Source: Thelephora terrestris (lineage: Eukaryota; Basidiomycota; Agaricomycetes; Thelephorales; Thelephoraceae). From it: a stretch of DNA of 64,000 nucleotides. The stretch lies in assembly GCA_015956445.1 (NCBI GenBank), contig WIUZ02000003.1, positions 2,170,001 to 2,234,000 of the forward strand, read 5' to 3'. Below are positions 29,939 to 39,929 of this stretch, in pieces. Below the pieces are notes generated by a model that ran no database searches, was not told the DNA's origin, and was given only the letters and a program-made list of their open reading frames with translations. Position 1 is the first letter of the stretch. Each line of letters starts with the position of its first letter. The position numbers and the translations under genes were made by a program.

Positions 29939-31131
29939 TCATTCGAATCGGTGTTCCAAGTCGTAATGCTGGAATAGCAGTTAGCGAGCAATCTGCGTGA
30001 GGCACAGAGTCGAATACTGAACCTCCTCCATTGATTCCTCGGTCTTGAACATGTCACCGCACTCGGCGCACATACAACAATAGTGCTTTGCACTGCGGTG
30101 CTAGAAATTTATCAGACCCAAGGCATCGCAGGAACGGGAAGTCCGAGCACAAACCTGGTCCCTGGATGCCTGAGACTTAAACTCGCGGTCGCACTCACTG
30201 CACTCGAAGCGAAGATGTTTTGCGTTGCGGTGCTAGGCAGCTTGCATAAGCGGACGAGGCCCGGTAGGGAAGACAACATGAACCTGATTCATCGACTCCT
30301 CATTCGTAAATTTGCGGTCACACTCAGAACATTCGATACGATGTTTTGCGTTATAGTGCTAGGCAACTTGCATCAGCGGACGAGGCCCGGTACGGAAGAG
30401 AACACGGACCTGGTTCATCGACTCCTCACTCGTAAACACACGGTCACACTCAGAACATTCGGTGCGGTGCTTTGCGTCAAAGTGCTGGGTACCTATCAGG
30501 AAGTCGACATAAAATAGGGAGTGGGATACGAACCTGATCCATCGCCTTCTGAGTCGCGAATTCGCGATCGCACTTAGGACACTCTACCATGCGGTGAGCT
30601 TCGTCATAGTGCTGAGGAATCGGACAGTCAACATCCGATTAATGGAAGATCGAAGGAAGGGTTGAACCTCATCTCTAGCTGCCTCCGTTGTAAATTCATC
30701 TTCACGATCTGAATCATCGCATTCGAACCGGTGTTTCGCGTCGTAGTGCTGAGAGTGTATCAATGAGCAGTTGGAAGATAGAAGTCAGAGGGGAACCGGA
30801 ACATTAGCCACCGCCTTCTTCGACCCGAACTCACGGCCACATTCGGAACAGCAGGGATTTCCATGTTTTGCATCGCGGTGCTGGTAAATCGAATGAGATG
30901 CCAAGCGCAGTATATAGAAATAGGACACACTTGGTCTGCTGCATGTTGAGATGTAAAGAGAGAACCACAGGTAGGACACACGAAAGTATGTTTTGCCCGG
31001 AGGTGCTAAAGCAATGTCGTCAGCGATGCGAGATGTGGCAATCGGGGGAGAGTGGGCACAGAGGTTAACGCCACGGATGAGCCAAAAGAATCTGAGCATG
31101 TGGGACACCCGAAAGACCCTCGAGATACCAT
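29939..31131 (-). CDS. C2H2 zinc-finger protein, ten exons, one finger per exon junction
   Basis: Minus-strand exons: 31131-31060, 31005-30931, 30880-30803, 30748-30668, 30611-30534, 30484-30410, 30358-30284, 30232-30155, 30100-30023, 29968-29939 (stop TGA). All nine introns are 49-56 bp, GT..AG and phase 0, giving 239 residues. Each exon from the second reads H-x4-H, a short linker, C-x2-C and twelve residues ending before the next intron. Thus each C-x2-C-x12-H-x4-H finger is encoded across an intron placed between the zinc-binding pairs. Eight of nine fingers keep all four ligands; the one spanning exons 4-5 has CDDS instead of C-x2-C and two extra residues. The repeated ECSECDR.F and HY.AKHR wording shows tandem origin. 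Likely nuclear and nucleic-acid binding; target unknown. Confidence 0.85.
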
Positions 31132-31784
31132 GACGATCTGTTGGGTCGGCGGCCAAGCGACGTGGGTTATTCAATTGCCATGCGCGCCCAATCGCGTGGC
31201 CGTGGACCCACGATTGCAATCAAAGCAAGCTCCCTAGGTGGTGTGGCAAGAATCGGCTGTTTATTCTACATCGGTCCACGGCAGCTATAGAAGGTGGACG
31301 GGTGCCACGAACTTCCAGCTATACATACTGCCAATATCCAGGTGCTGTTAGAGATTTTTATTCCCTACGGTCCTAATAATGCATAAAAGACCTGTCCCGC
31401 ACCTGTCATACCGTGGATGACCCGAAACCTGCACCCCCCTGGAAGGGTTAGAAGATACGAATCCGTACTAATCGTCGGTTCGTTGTTGCAGTTTTCCATA
31501 GAGCCCGCTAACACTGCTCTATCTCGACGAAGCCCCCTCGCTGCCGTTGACTGGATCACGTTCCATTCCGCGGCTCAACCAAACGAGTTATAGCAACAAG
31601 CGAAGTCAGTGGGAGGTCTCTGGGGCCTCATGAGTCCATGCCATCCTGGTCAAAAAAACGGAGCTGCGGGGTCGATCGCGTTGATCCGAGCAATATCGAT
31701 CACAACTTCAATCTTATCTCGCCCATCTTCCTTTTCCGTCACTTCCTAACGAGTACATCAGACGTACTCAAAATACCCAAGAGA
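31132..31784. other. shared upstream region of zinc-finger and BTB genes, no gene
   Basis: The two flanking genes are divergent, so this stretch should contain both promoters. I see no clear TATA box or repeat. Short frames here lack any support. Confidence 0.5.
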
Positions 31785-32873
31785 ATGGAGTTCGCCGAAC
31801 CGATTTCACCAGGCTCGGTTCTTCCTCCATCAGAGGTGGTCAGGGTCGTAGTCGACGGCAAGGAATTCGAGATCACGGACTCTCAGACCGCGCTACTGGC
31901 TTCTGGGAAGCTATGGGAGACAGAAGATGGTTCCTACGTTCTTCCTGACGAATGGAACGTCCACCCATCTCAATTCTCTGCCCTCTTCGATCTCCTCCAC
32001 TCCAAGACCAAGTAAGCCGTGCGACCCGAACATAGCCTCGAGAAAGGGCCCTGACTCGCACTCTCCTAGAAGGCCACTGGAGAACTTCGATGATATCGCC
32101 TCCGTCCTCACGCTTTCATCTCCATCACGACTCAACCTCCCAGATATATACGCCATCGCGAAGGAGAGCTTGAGTTCGTTCTTTCCGCACACCCCGACGC
32201 CATATTATGAGTTTGGGCAATCGGAGGAGGCGTTGGTGCTCGCTATCGAACATGATGTGAAACCTGTAAGTGGTGAGACGCTCACGGTCAATGGCGTTCT
32301 GCTGTACTGTTATCTCCCGCTTCGTACTCTCTGACCGTCCGCGCTTTGGAATGTCCGGCCTTCCGAAAACTTGTCACCTTTCTACCGACCGTGATAACGT
32401 AGGTTCAGAAAACGTTATATTACGCGTTGATCACCCACAGTGACATTGGCGTTGAGGGAGAAGACTCCTCCGAACCTCACGAAATCCACCCAATCCTCTC
32501 GTCTCATCCAGAACTAGTCAAGACCTGTCAGCATCTCCAATCCAAACTCATCTCCCACTTCACTCCCGTCCTCTTTACGGTCTCAACGGCCGGTCATATG
32601 GCATGTACAGACGCGCTCGCAGACCATTGGATGGCCTCTGTCATCGGTCCAGCTCTATCGGATCCTACTGGAGGAGTCAGTGCGCCGATTGAAGCCTTGC
32701 AGAAAATTCGCGAAATCAATTGGAAGGAATTGGATCTTTGTGAGGAGTGTGTGCAGGATAAGAGGGAAGAGTGGAAAGGGGAAGTAGATACCATTTGGGA
32801 GAAAATGGACGAATGGTTGGGTATTATACCGTACCGTATGGTCTCATCGCTAGAAGAACATAATGCCCCATAG
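31785..32873 (+). CDS. BTB/POZ-domain-like protein
   Basis: Exons 31785-32011, 32070-32265 and 32403-32873 (introns 58 and 137 bp) give 297 residues. The N-terminal 80 residues (VVRVVVDGKEFEITDSQTAL...WNVHPSQFSALFDLLHSKTK) resemble the degenerate BTB/POZ fold common in Agaricomycete proteins, with an acidic loop before the last helix. The second exon carries the LPDIYAIAKESL helix and IE.DVKP leading to LYYALI, which in such proteins marks the end of the BTB domain. The rest (ISHFTPVLFTV...CEECVQDKREEWKGEVDTIW) is the usual alpha-helical tail with a Cys pair. Members are adaptors or of unknown function; substrate not inferable. Confidence 0.7.
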
Positions 32874-33046
32874 ATCGGAGGAAAGCAGTCAAATCTGCTG
32901 GTCTCAGGGATCCTTTACGTTCACACAAGGAAGTGATGATACAGAGTCGATTGTATTGTATAAGAGTACACCGTAGACCTAAGCAATCTTGACCGTCTGC
33001 AAACCGAGAAAATTATCAGTTGACCGGAGACAAGAGGCGCATACAT

Positions 33047-34744
33047 TCACACCTTTGCGTATAAAGAATCAACCACTTTCCCAATTTGTTCCAGCGTTTC
33101 AATCGCAGCTCCGTACGTGTTCTGGGAAACAAGTAAGCACCCAGTAGAAAACCGTGGTCCAAATAACGTACGTCAGATTCAGGATCATCGTACACGATTA
33201 AACACCCCCGTCCCTGGTCAAGCACCCCGTGGAATACCTTATCCAGAATCATCTGCGACAACCTAGAGCCTCGCCCGTCAATCACAACGAACGCCCCAAT
33301 CAGTATCGAACACTCACTTAGCCTCCACCGACTGTCGGCCCTGCCCGACCTGCTGTGCCACATAATCGACCTCCACGACCGAGTAAGGCTCGACGATCCT
33401 CAGCAGATTCTGTTCGAGGAGGGTGTCATAGAGGGCTGCGAGATGTGATCGAATCGTCGGATCCGATGAAAGCTCTGCAGGCGTAAGGTGAGGAGGTGAA
33501 CGAACGACGCTTTCTTGTCAACGCACCATCTCTGTAATCCCGGAGAGCTTTCTCAAATTCCGCAAGGTTTCGGTTTTGATGAGCCTTTGCGACGGCGCGC
33601 ATGCTCTCGACCTCCCTCAGTTGTGCGTACTTGAGCGCCAGTTTGATCGAAAGGAGAGCATTAACGTCCTCAGGCTGCCTCCATTGGTCAACATTCAATC
33701 CACAACGGACACAGATACGTGCAACTCACCAGGTTCAACATGACTTTACACAACAGCATGTACTTCAATGCTCCCAATGCACCAGGGTCGTCTTGAGAAC
33801 TCAAGTTTTCGAAAGTCTCGTAAAAGTATGAATACGCAGTCTTGTAATCCTTATCCTCAGCATGCAGGATTCCGCTCTGGAGATCCAACGAAGCTTGCAG
33901 TTGAGGAGGGCAGTAAATTGAGTTGGCAGCAGTCCGAGCAGAGGTCAGGGCAGCTTTTGATTTCGCGAGGTTTCCGATCCCTCTATAAACACGGGATTCG
34001 AGGAGGTGGACCTCTGTGAGGATCATCTTGTCATCGAGCCTTCGGAGCTCGGTCAACAGGGTATCGATCAATGAGAGTGCGGGTTTGAACTGCGAGGATT
34101 CCAGTTGACTTAAAAGCCAAATACGTCCGTCAGCCAGTCGCATTTTGACGCGGAAATAGGGAGAGGGATGACGGAACGCACATTCCGATCAGTCGAGTTT
34201 CGAGACTGTGTTTTAGGAATATCCGTTTTTCTCGCTTGGCCCAAGCGATGTTATCTTTCAGGACCTTGATCTGAGGTTCCGTACTATCGGGTATCGATCC
34301 GAAATAATCGAGCAGGGTACGGACTATCCATCCGCTCAGTTCCCATCTCGTGGGTAGAAGAAGAAGGCATACTGAGTTTAGCCGTTTTGGCTTTTGCGGT
34401 CGAGGACATGAAAGCCCTCGACATGGTGATGACTTCCGCCAGACCGTTCGCATTCCTATCTGAGCGGGTCAGCATACCCCCAGTGATTCCCAAGGAAGTC
34501 TGAACGGACTTTTGATCCCGGTAGAGTTCTGCCAGTTTAACTAGAGCAGATTCCTGCTGCTTTAACCTGGCTTCGTTGTCATGTTCACCCTCTGGTTTTG
34601 ATTCTGCCGTCCCTCATTCAGTACTCAACGAAGGCGGAATGTCTCGGGCGATTTACCTTGCAGGATGCCCTTGTAGATCGCCTCGGCTTTCTTGGGATCA
34701 GCCGTCGCCAGGGAGTCAAAATCGACCTTCTCCGTTGTTGTCAT
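33047..34744 (-). CDS. RPN6: 26S proteasome regulatory subunit Rpn6 (PSMD11)
   Basis: Eight minus-strand exons: 34744-34657, 34591-34373, 34323-34182, 34108-33730, 33674-33527, 33474-33318, 33262-33172 and 33121-33047. All introns are GT..AG with consistent phases, giving 432 residues, matching the usual 420-435 for Rpn6. Diagnostic stretches are [20 protein letters not shown] and [20 protein letters not shown], then [37 protein letters not shown] and [20 protein letters not shown]. Next come [19 protein letters not shown] and the C-terminal PCI domain with [17 protein letters not shown] and [20 protein letters not shown]. Rpn6 is a clamp subunit of the 19S lid that ties lid, base and core particle together. 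It is divergent from RPN7. Confidence 0.95.
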
Positions 34745-34909
34745 GACTGGTAGTAAGGAATACGGGTCAGGGGTGTGGGCGAAGACGGAGGAGGAGTGTG
34801 TAAAGTGAGATCGAGTTGAAGTCGCGTCAAGATCAAAGACGCGTAAGCCTCCAGCGCTTCAGCAAGAGATCCTCACTTCTATCCACTCCTCCAATATCCA
34901 ACGTTCTAA
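34745..34909. promoter_or_regulatory. 165 bp bidirectional promoter of RPN6 and RPN7
   Basis: The ATGs of two proteasome lid genes lie only 165 bases apart in opposite directions, so core promoters and both 5' leaders must share this space. I see no TATA box and no copy of the yeast proteasome control element GGTGGCAAA; the shared factor, if any, is unknown. A purine-rich run GGAGGAGGAG lies near 34780. Confidence 0.7.
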
Positions 34910-36336
34910 ATGGCAGACGACACCGTCCTTCCAATCCCTGATTTGAAGCTTCCTCAGCTGTATTTTATTCTGACGAAGCCATCGCTGTCTCATCTTCACG
35001 ATGATGCTCGGCGAGATCTGCTCGAGGGAATCAAGAATGACCGTACGTCCCCAAGCGCCGTCCCTCACCCATTTCACCATGGCCAACTCACGGAGTATTT
35101 TTGAAAGAAATGGCTCCGTACTACAAGATTGTCACTAGCCATTCCGCACTCAAACTAGACCAAGCCCTCCTCGATACCATGGAGAAGCAGAATAAAGACG
35201 AATTACAAAAGATCGAGGACAGGCTCGCGGAAGCCGAGAAACAGGAAGGCGAATCAGAAATCTCTGACGCCCTACGTGCAAAAGCCACGTACCTAACGAA
35301 GATCGGGGACAAGGTTCGTCCACAACTCATCTCACCGATCTCCGGTTTCGGCGGAAGAGATGGCTGATTGTATGCGGTGCGGTCGATTTCCAGGACCGAG
35401 CGGTTGAGGCACAAAAGCTCGCTTTGGAGAAAACTCCAGGTCTCGGAGCGAGGATCGACATCAGTTTGACCCTCGTCCGGATAGGATTCTTTTTCGCCGA
35501 CCACGAAATGATCACCTCCAATTTGACCAAAGCCGAAGAGTACGTCATTCCGACATAAAATTTGACCTGTCGTTATGGACTCACTCACGCCGTACCTCGA
35601 CTAGACTTATTGAGAAGGGCGGTGATTGGGACCGTCGTAATCGACTCAAAGTCTACCGTGGCCTCCACTTACTCTCCATCCGACAATTCAAACGAGGTGG
35701 TGAACTGTTGCTGGACGCTCTCTCGACATTCACCGCAACGGAACTAGTTTCTTATAACGATTTCGTCGCTCTCACCGTCATCTCAAATACCCTCACACTC
35801 AGCCGACCAGACCTGAAGAAGCGGGTAAGCGCCCACGCGATAGAATTGCGCACACACCCGCTCAATTTCATTCCTTCTCACAGCTCATCGCCGCGCCCGA
35901 AGTGGTCCAAGTCCTCCCTGAAATTCCCATCCTCGCAGATCTCACGAAAAACCTGTACGAATGCCACTACGACAAACTGTTCATCGCCCTCGCCCAGCTC
36001 GAACAAACGCTCCTGCTGCCCTCTCGCCTGCTATCACAGCACACGCGATACTACGTGCGCGAGATGCGAATCCTCGCATATTCCCAACTACTGGAGAGCT
36101 ATCGGAGTTTGACTCTCGAGAGCTTGAGCGGCGCGTTCGGAGTCAGCGTTGATTTCGTGGACAACGAGCTATCAAGGTTCATCGTTTCGGGGAGATTACA
36201 CTGCACGATTGATAAGGTGAACGGGATCGTGGAAACGAACAGACCGGCTCTCAAGAACGCTCAGTATGAGACGGTAGTCAAGCAGGGTGATTTACTCTTG
36301 ACTTCGGTACAAAGGCTGAGCAAAGTCCTCCATTAA
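34910..36336 (+). CDS. RPN7: 26S proteasome regulatory subunit Rpn7 (PSMD6)
   Basis: Exons 34910-35042, 35108-35313, 35394-35539, 35605-35824 and 35884-36336 give 385 residues (human PSMD6 is 389). Start MADDTVLPIPDLKLPQLYFI; then MAPYYKIV, DRAVEAQKLALEKTPGLGAR and DISLTLVRIGFFFADHEMI, followed by EKGGDWDRRNRLKVYRGLH and IRQFKRGGELLLDALSTFTA. The C-terminal PCI domain reads SLTLESLSGAFGVSVDFVDN and ELSRFIVSGRLHCTIDKVNG, then IVETNRPALKNAQYETVVKQ. Rpn7 is a lid subunit that stabilises the Rpn11-containing lid. The initiator and all splice phases agree with the family, so the model is firm. Confidence 0.95.
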
Positions 36337-36705
36337 TTCTAATCTCAAGAACCTCCTGTTCCCATGTACCTTTCGTCCCTTTGTTATCGATGAGCGCTTG
36401 AGTAATCAATGATCTCCATTTCGCTTCGAGGCGCATATTCGAACGAGAAAGTCGTGGGTGGGGTGTTATTCTAGTTGCTATCGTTGGTAGTATAATGAAG
36501 ATGTATACATAGTAACATGGCTACTGTACAGATTAGATGGGTGCGAAAAAAAGATAAGTCTATAGGCGTGTACAGTATAGGGGTTACAGCGCATACTTGT
36601 ACAGGAAAAGCTCTAAAAGGAGACAACGCGCGAATAAGGATATCATAACGATAGGGGCAAGGAGCTAGGAGCATGTCATGTACGAGATTACACCGGAACG
36701 GATCT
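36337..36705. other. intergenic between converging genes
   Basis: The 3' flanks of RPN7 (+) and the cyclin gene (-) meet here. It is AT-richer than its neighbours, and no gene or repeat is visible. Confidence 0.7.
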
Positions 36706-37752
36706 TTAAGAGGAAACAGCCACTTGAGAGAACCCCGTCGGTATCGTCGAGATGAGCTGATGACCGGCCAACCAGAGCGCCCTCGAAATAGTAGATGGAT
36801 GGGCGGTGTCTTTGCCAGCGACAGGTTTCGACACCATGTGCGGGTGGTACGAAAAGGCGGAAGTCGCCGTCGCAGAAGGTTCCGAAGAGGACTCGGGTGA
36901 GGACGGTGTTTCTGAGGAAGAAGGGACCGAGAATTTGGTGAAGTTTGACTTTGCGTCTAGTGGGTCGGCCTCGTCAAAGAGTGTAGAGGCCACCAACTCG
37001 TCTCCGTATAAAGATTCAGAGGAGGCCGACCTATCCTCCTCGTCCGAGTCTACGTCGGGGAGGCGATCAGTCCGGAACATCTGGACACCGCCTTCAGGTC
37101 GAAGGGAACGCTCAAGAGCTGAAGGGTGGAAGAATGGATGCAGTTGGCTGACGGGTTGGGAAGAACCAGAAGTGAAGAGGGTTTGGTGGAGGTCAAGTAG
37201 ATCAGCCTCGGAGATGGACAACTCGTAATCCAAGACATCGAGGAACTCCCTCTCCATCCTTCCGATGTCCCTCATCCCAAAAGCGCCGGTAGCGTAGGAC
37301 CAACTGATGTTTCTCAGCGTCGAATCGTTTGTATACTTGTGAGCCAAAAGGAGTGCTCCGAGAAAAACTCGGTGAAGTGCCCATTCCTCGGTGTCGACAG
37401 AAAGGTGGGCCCTCGCCCTCCTCAAATAAATGAGGGTGACGAGGATATCGGTGTTGCTTACTTCGGCGGTCTGTAAGATCCGCTGGACGAACTTGCTGAA
37501 ATCCTTTTCCTTGTGCGTACGGGTGGATGAACGCCCCTCCGAAGTTGTGAGGAGACCGAGAGAGTAGTCGACGGTCTCAACGGTCTCTTCGACGATCGTG
37601 GCTGAAGGAAGGACAGGAATTAGCCAATTTGAACGCAAAACGTTTTAGGTGGGCAGCGTACCAACAAGGCCGCGGTCGACCTTGAGCGCAAGTAACTCGT
37701 AGATGGACTCCGGATGAGAGTCGCGTTGCATCAAGGAAAATGGGTGAATCAT
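36706..37752 (-). CDS. Pho85-type cyclin (Pcl/Pho80-like)
   Basis: Two exons, 37752-37662 and 37601-36706 (60 bp intron, phase 1), give 328 residues. The cyclin box spans about residues 50-170: FSKFVQRILQTAEVSNTDIL, VTLIYLRRAR, HRVFLGALLLAHKYTNDSTL then RNISWSYATGAF, and RMEREFLDVLDYELSIS. This wording, with ALLLAHKY and FL..L.Y.L, is characteristic of fungal PCL-type cyclins that partner the CDK Pho85 in polarity, glycogen and phosphate control. The C-terminal 150 residues are Ser/Glu-rich with PEST-like character (DSDEEDRSASSESLYGDE), suggesting turnover by ubiquitin. A second ATG at codon 8 is possible. The nearest plus-strand neighbour, RPN7, converges on it. Confidence 0.85.
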
Positions 37753-39929
37753 GGTGGGTGTTTGTGGGATATTTCAGGTCCGCTGCAGGGAGGGGAAGGT
37801 GGAGGAGGGAGCGGGGATGCTGGATCTGGAAGAGAACGCGGGGATAGATATATAAACCAGCCCAATCTCGGCATCCTGTAATGGAATTCGGACGTGGGAC
37901 ACGTATATTCCCACAAAACTGCGATTTGGCGGCGATCGCGCGTAGGCTATGATTTGTCATCGAGGCTTTTAGACGCCAATGCGTGATTGATGGATTGGCC
38001 GATCAGACTGCGAGCGATTCAGTGAGTGACTTTGCAGGCATCCAATGCTCCCACTCACAGCCCACTCGCGGACCTGCTGCGGGTCAAGCGTGCACAGCAA
38101 ATGCCTCACCCGCCACGTTGCCTCCGTTTGAGGCAGAAACATGTTAGGCTTGAAAAGCTCGAGTCGCGGTGGAAGTGAGCTTGTTGCCAGCACTACGACC
38201 CGAATCCATTTCAACGTAACCAAGGAGGAGGGATGAGCAAGTAAGGCTGAGTGTCGTCTGGGACACAGGTTAAATGCGTTGGTGACGGTCGTGGTAAGGG
38301 AGTGCTGACCTGAGGATGCTGATTCACGCGATCACGGGCCGGCGCGAGATGCCGATTTGCCAGATTAGGAAGCTCTTAAATGCCGCTGACCCACGGCTAT
38401 CGGTTGCGCGCATGAGGCTAGTCCTGTGAGATAACTGGGGACTCCACGGAAGATATCCTCCGCCTTGTCATCACAAAGCTTTGTCAATGGATCGTGTACA
38501 GAAATCATACCACCGTAGTGGGAACCTGAAGTTGCAAGCGAGACTGCGGGTAGGGCCTCAGGGAACCGCCCCCTCTACCAGTGATGAGCGTTCGAACCGC
38601 GAATCTTCCGTAGGACGTCAGTTAACACCCTTGCCCAGAAGCAAATATCAAATATATGATCATCGCAAACATATACAATCAAAGCCTCCAATTTTATATC
38701 GAATCACGTCGATAATGAGGACGAGGGACGAGCTGGGCCGCCGTTTGAGTTGATAACTTACCCGAAGTTGACCGTGTATTCTCCCCCATGCCCGGAAACC
38801 TCATCGAAATGAATGATATGCCTCTCCCCTAGTGGCAGTCAAGCGGTCGCACTTCCCATCCGATCCATATTTTGCCTGGTCCTCTTGGACGGCCTTTCGC
38901 TATGACTTGAGCGTGACCCGAGCAACTGAAATAAACGGAGGGTAGTGGGTCACCAAGTGCAAGCTTCAAGCCTCGCTGCTTGCAGAAGAAGAGAAGCCCC
39001 GTAGCCACGCTGTGTATATCCCTAACGTTCACATTCAATCGCACGCAAAATGGTGGAGTGGATGGACAACGGACAAAACTACTGAGTGGCATCCCACGGA
39101 GACCAACGTCGCTCCAGCCCGATCATCTGACATGGGGACTTGGGGAATAGGGCGAGCGTTCCATATTCCAGCGCTAACTCTGAGGGAAATGCCGTTTCAG
39201 TCGTCAACTTCCCATCCACACGAGAATCCGTCGCCGGCCAGTACTAGGAAGGCATCAAACCTCCGATCTATTAAGTCCACCTCTGCGGAAGGGTGTCGAG
39301 ATCGGTTGGCTTAGTTCATCGCGAGGGCAGGGAGAAGGAAAAAACTCACATATGGCGAGCGAACTCTGGATGCAGGTCAGGCCGATCGTCTACGCTCTTC
39401 CGTTCGTGATGATCCGTGAGCACCAAACCGGGGTTTGCCACATTTAGGAAGACATTACGCGTTGGATCCACTCCTTACAGTGACTTGAACAAGAGTCGAC
39501 GCCAACGAAATACGGTATGTGCCGGGATCAGCACCTAGGCTGCGTGGTCGCCAATGGCCTCGTCAGTACCTTGGGGAATATTGGGGCGGAAAAGGTGGAT
39601 TAAGCTTTAACAACTACCGCGGGTTGTCCACCTTGTTATCGTTATCAGGGCGGAAAGTACCTCGGATCCCACTAGGGGGTACTGATTCAACGGCCCAAGA
39701 TCAGGATCTTGCACCCATCTATACAGGTGGACGCAGTCTCGCATTCGCTGGATTCTCTTTAGCCGACAAAATGAACCGCAAGATGAGGCGTGTGTAAAGA
39801 TCTTGAGCCCACACATTCAAAATCGAACGAGTGCAAGGTAGAGGAATCCAACGGAAGGCCTGAGCCGCCTGGATCAATCAGACCTTGGGAGTAAACGCAG
39901 TAAACTGACTCACCTTCAGCTCAATGCAG
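37753..39929. other. no supported gene
   Basis: The first 100 bases upstream of the cyclin start contain TATATATAAA-like TATAAACC (about 37850) and are probably its promoter. The remaining 2 kb holds short frames on both strands with no recognisable domain, no tandem repeats and no splice-compatible series. It ends at the edge of a segmental duplication. Confidence 0.5.

Noticed and set aside
36806-37228. 140-codon plus-strand frame opposite the cyclin gene
   Set aside because: It is the mirror of the Ser/Glu-rich cyclin tail; codon pattern and domain evidence favour the minus strand.
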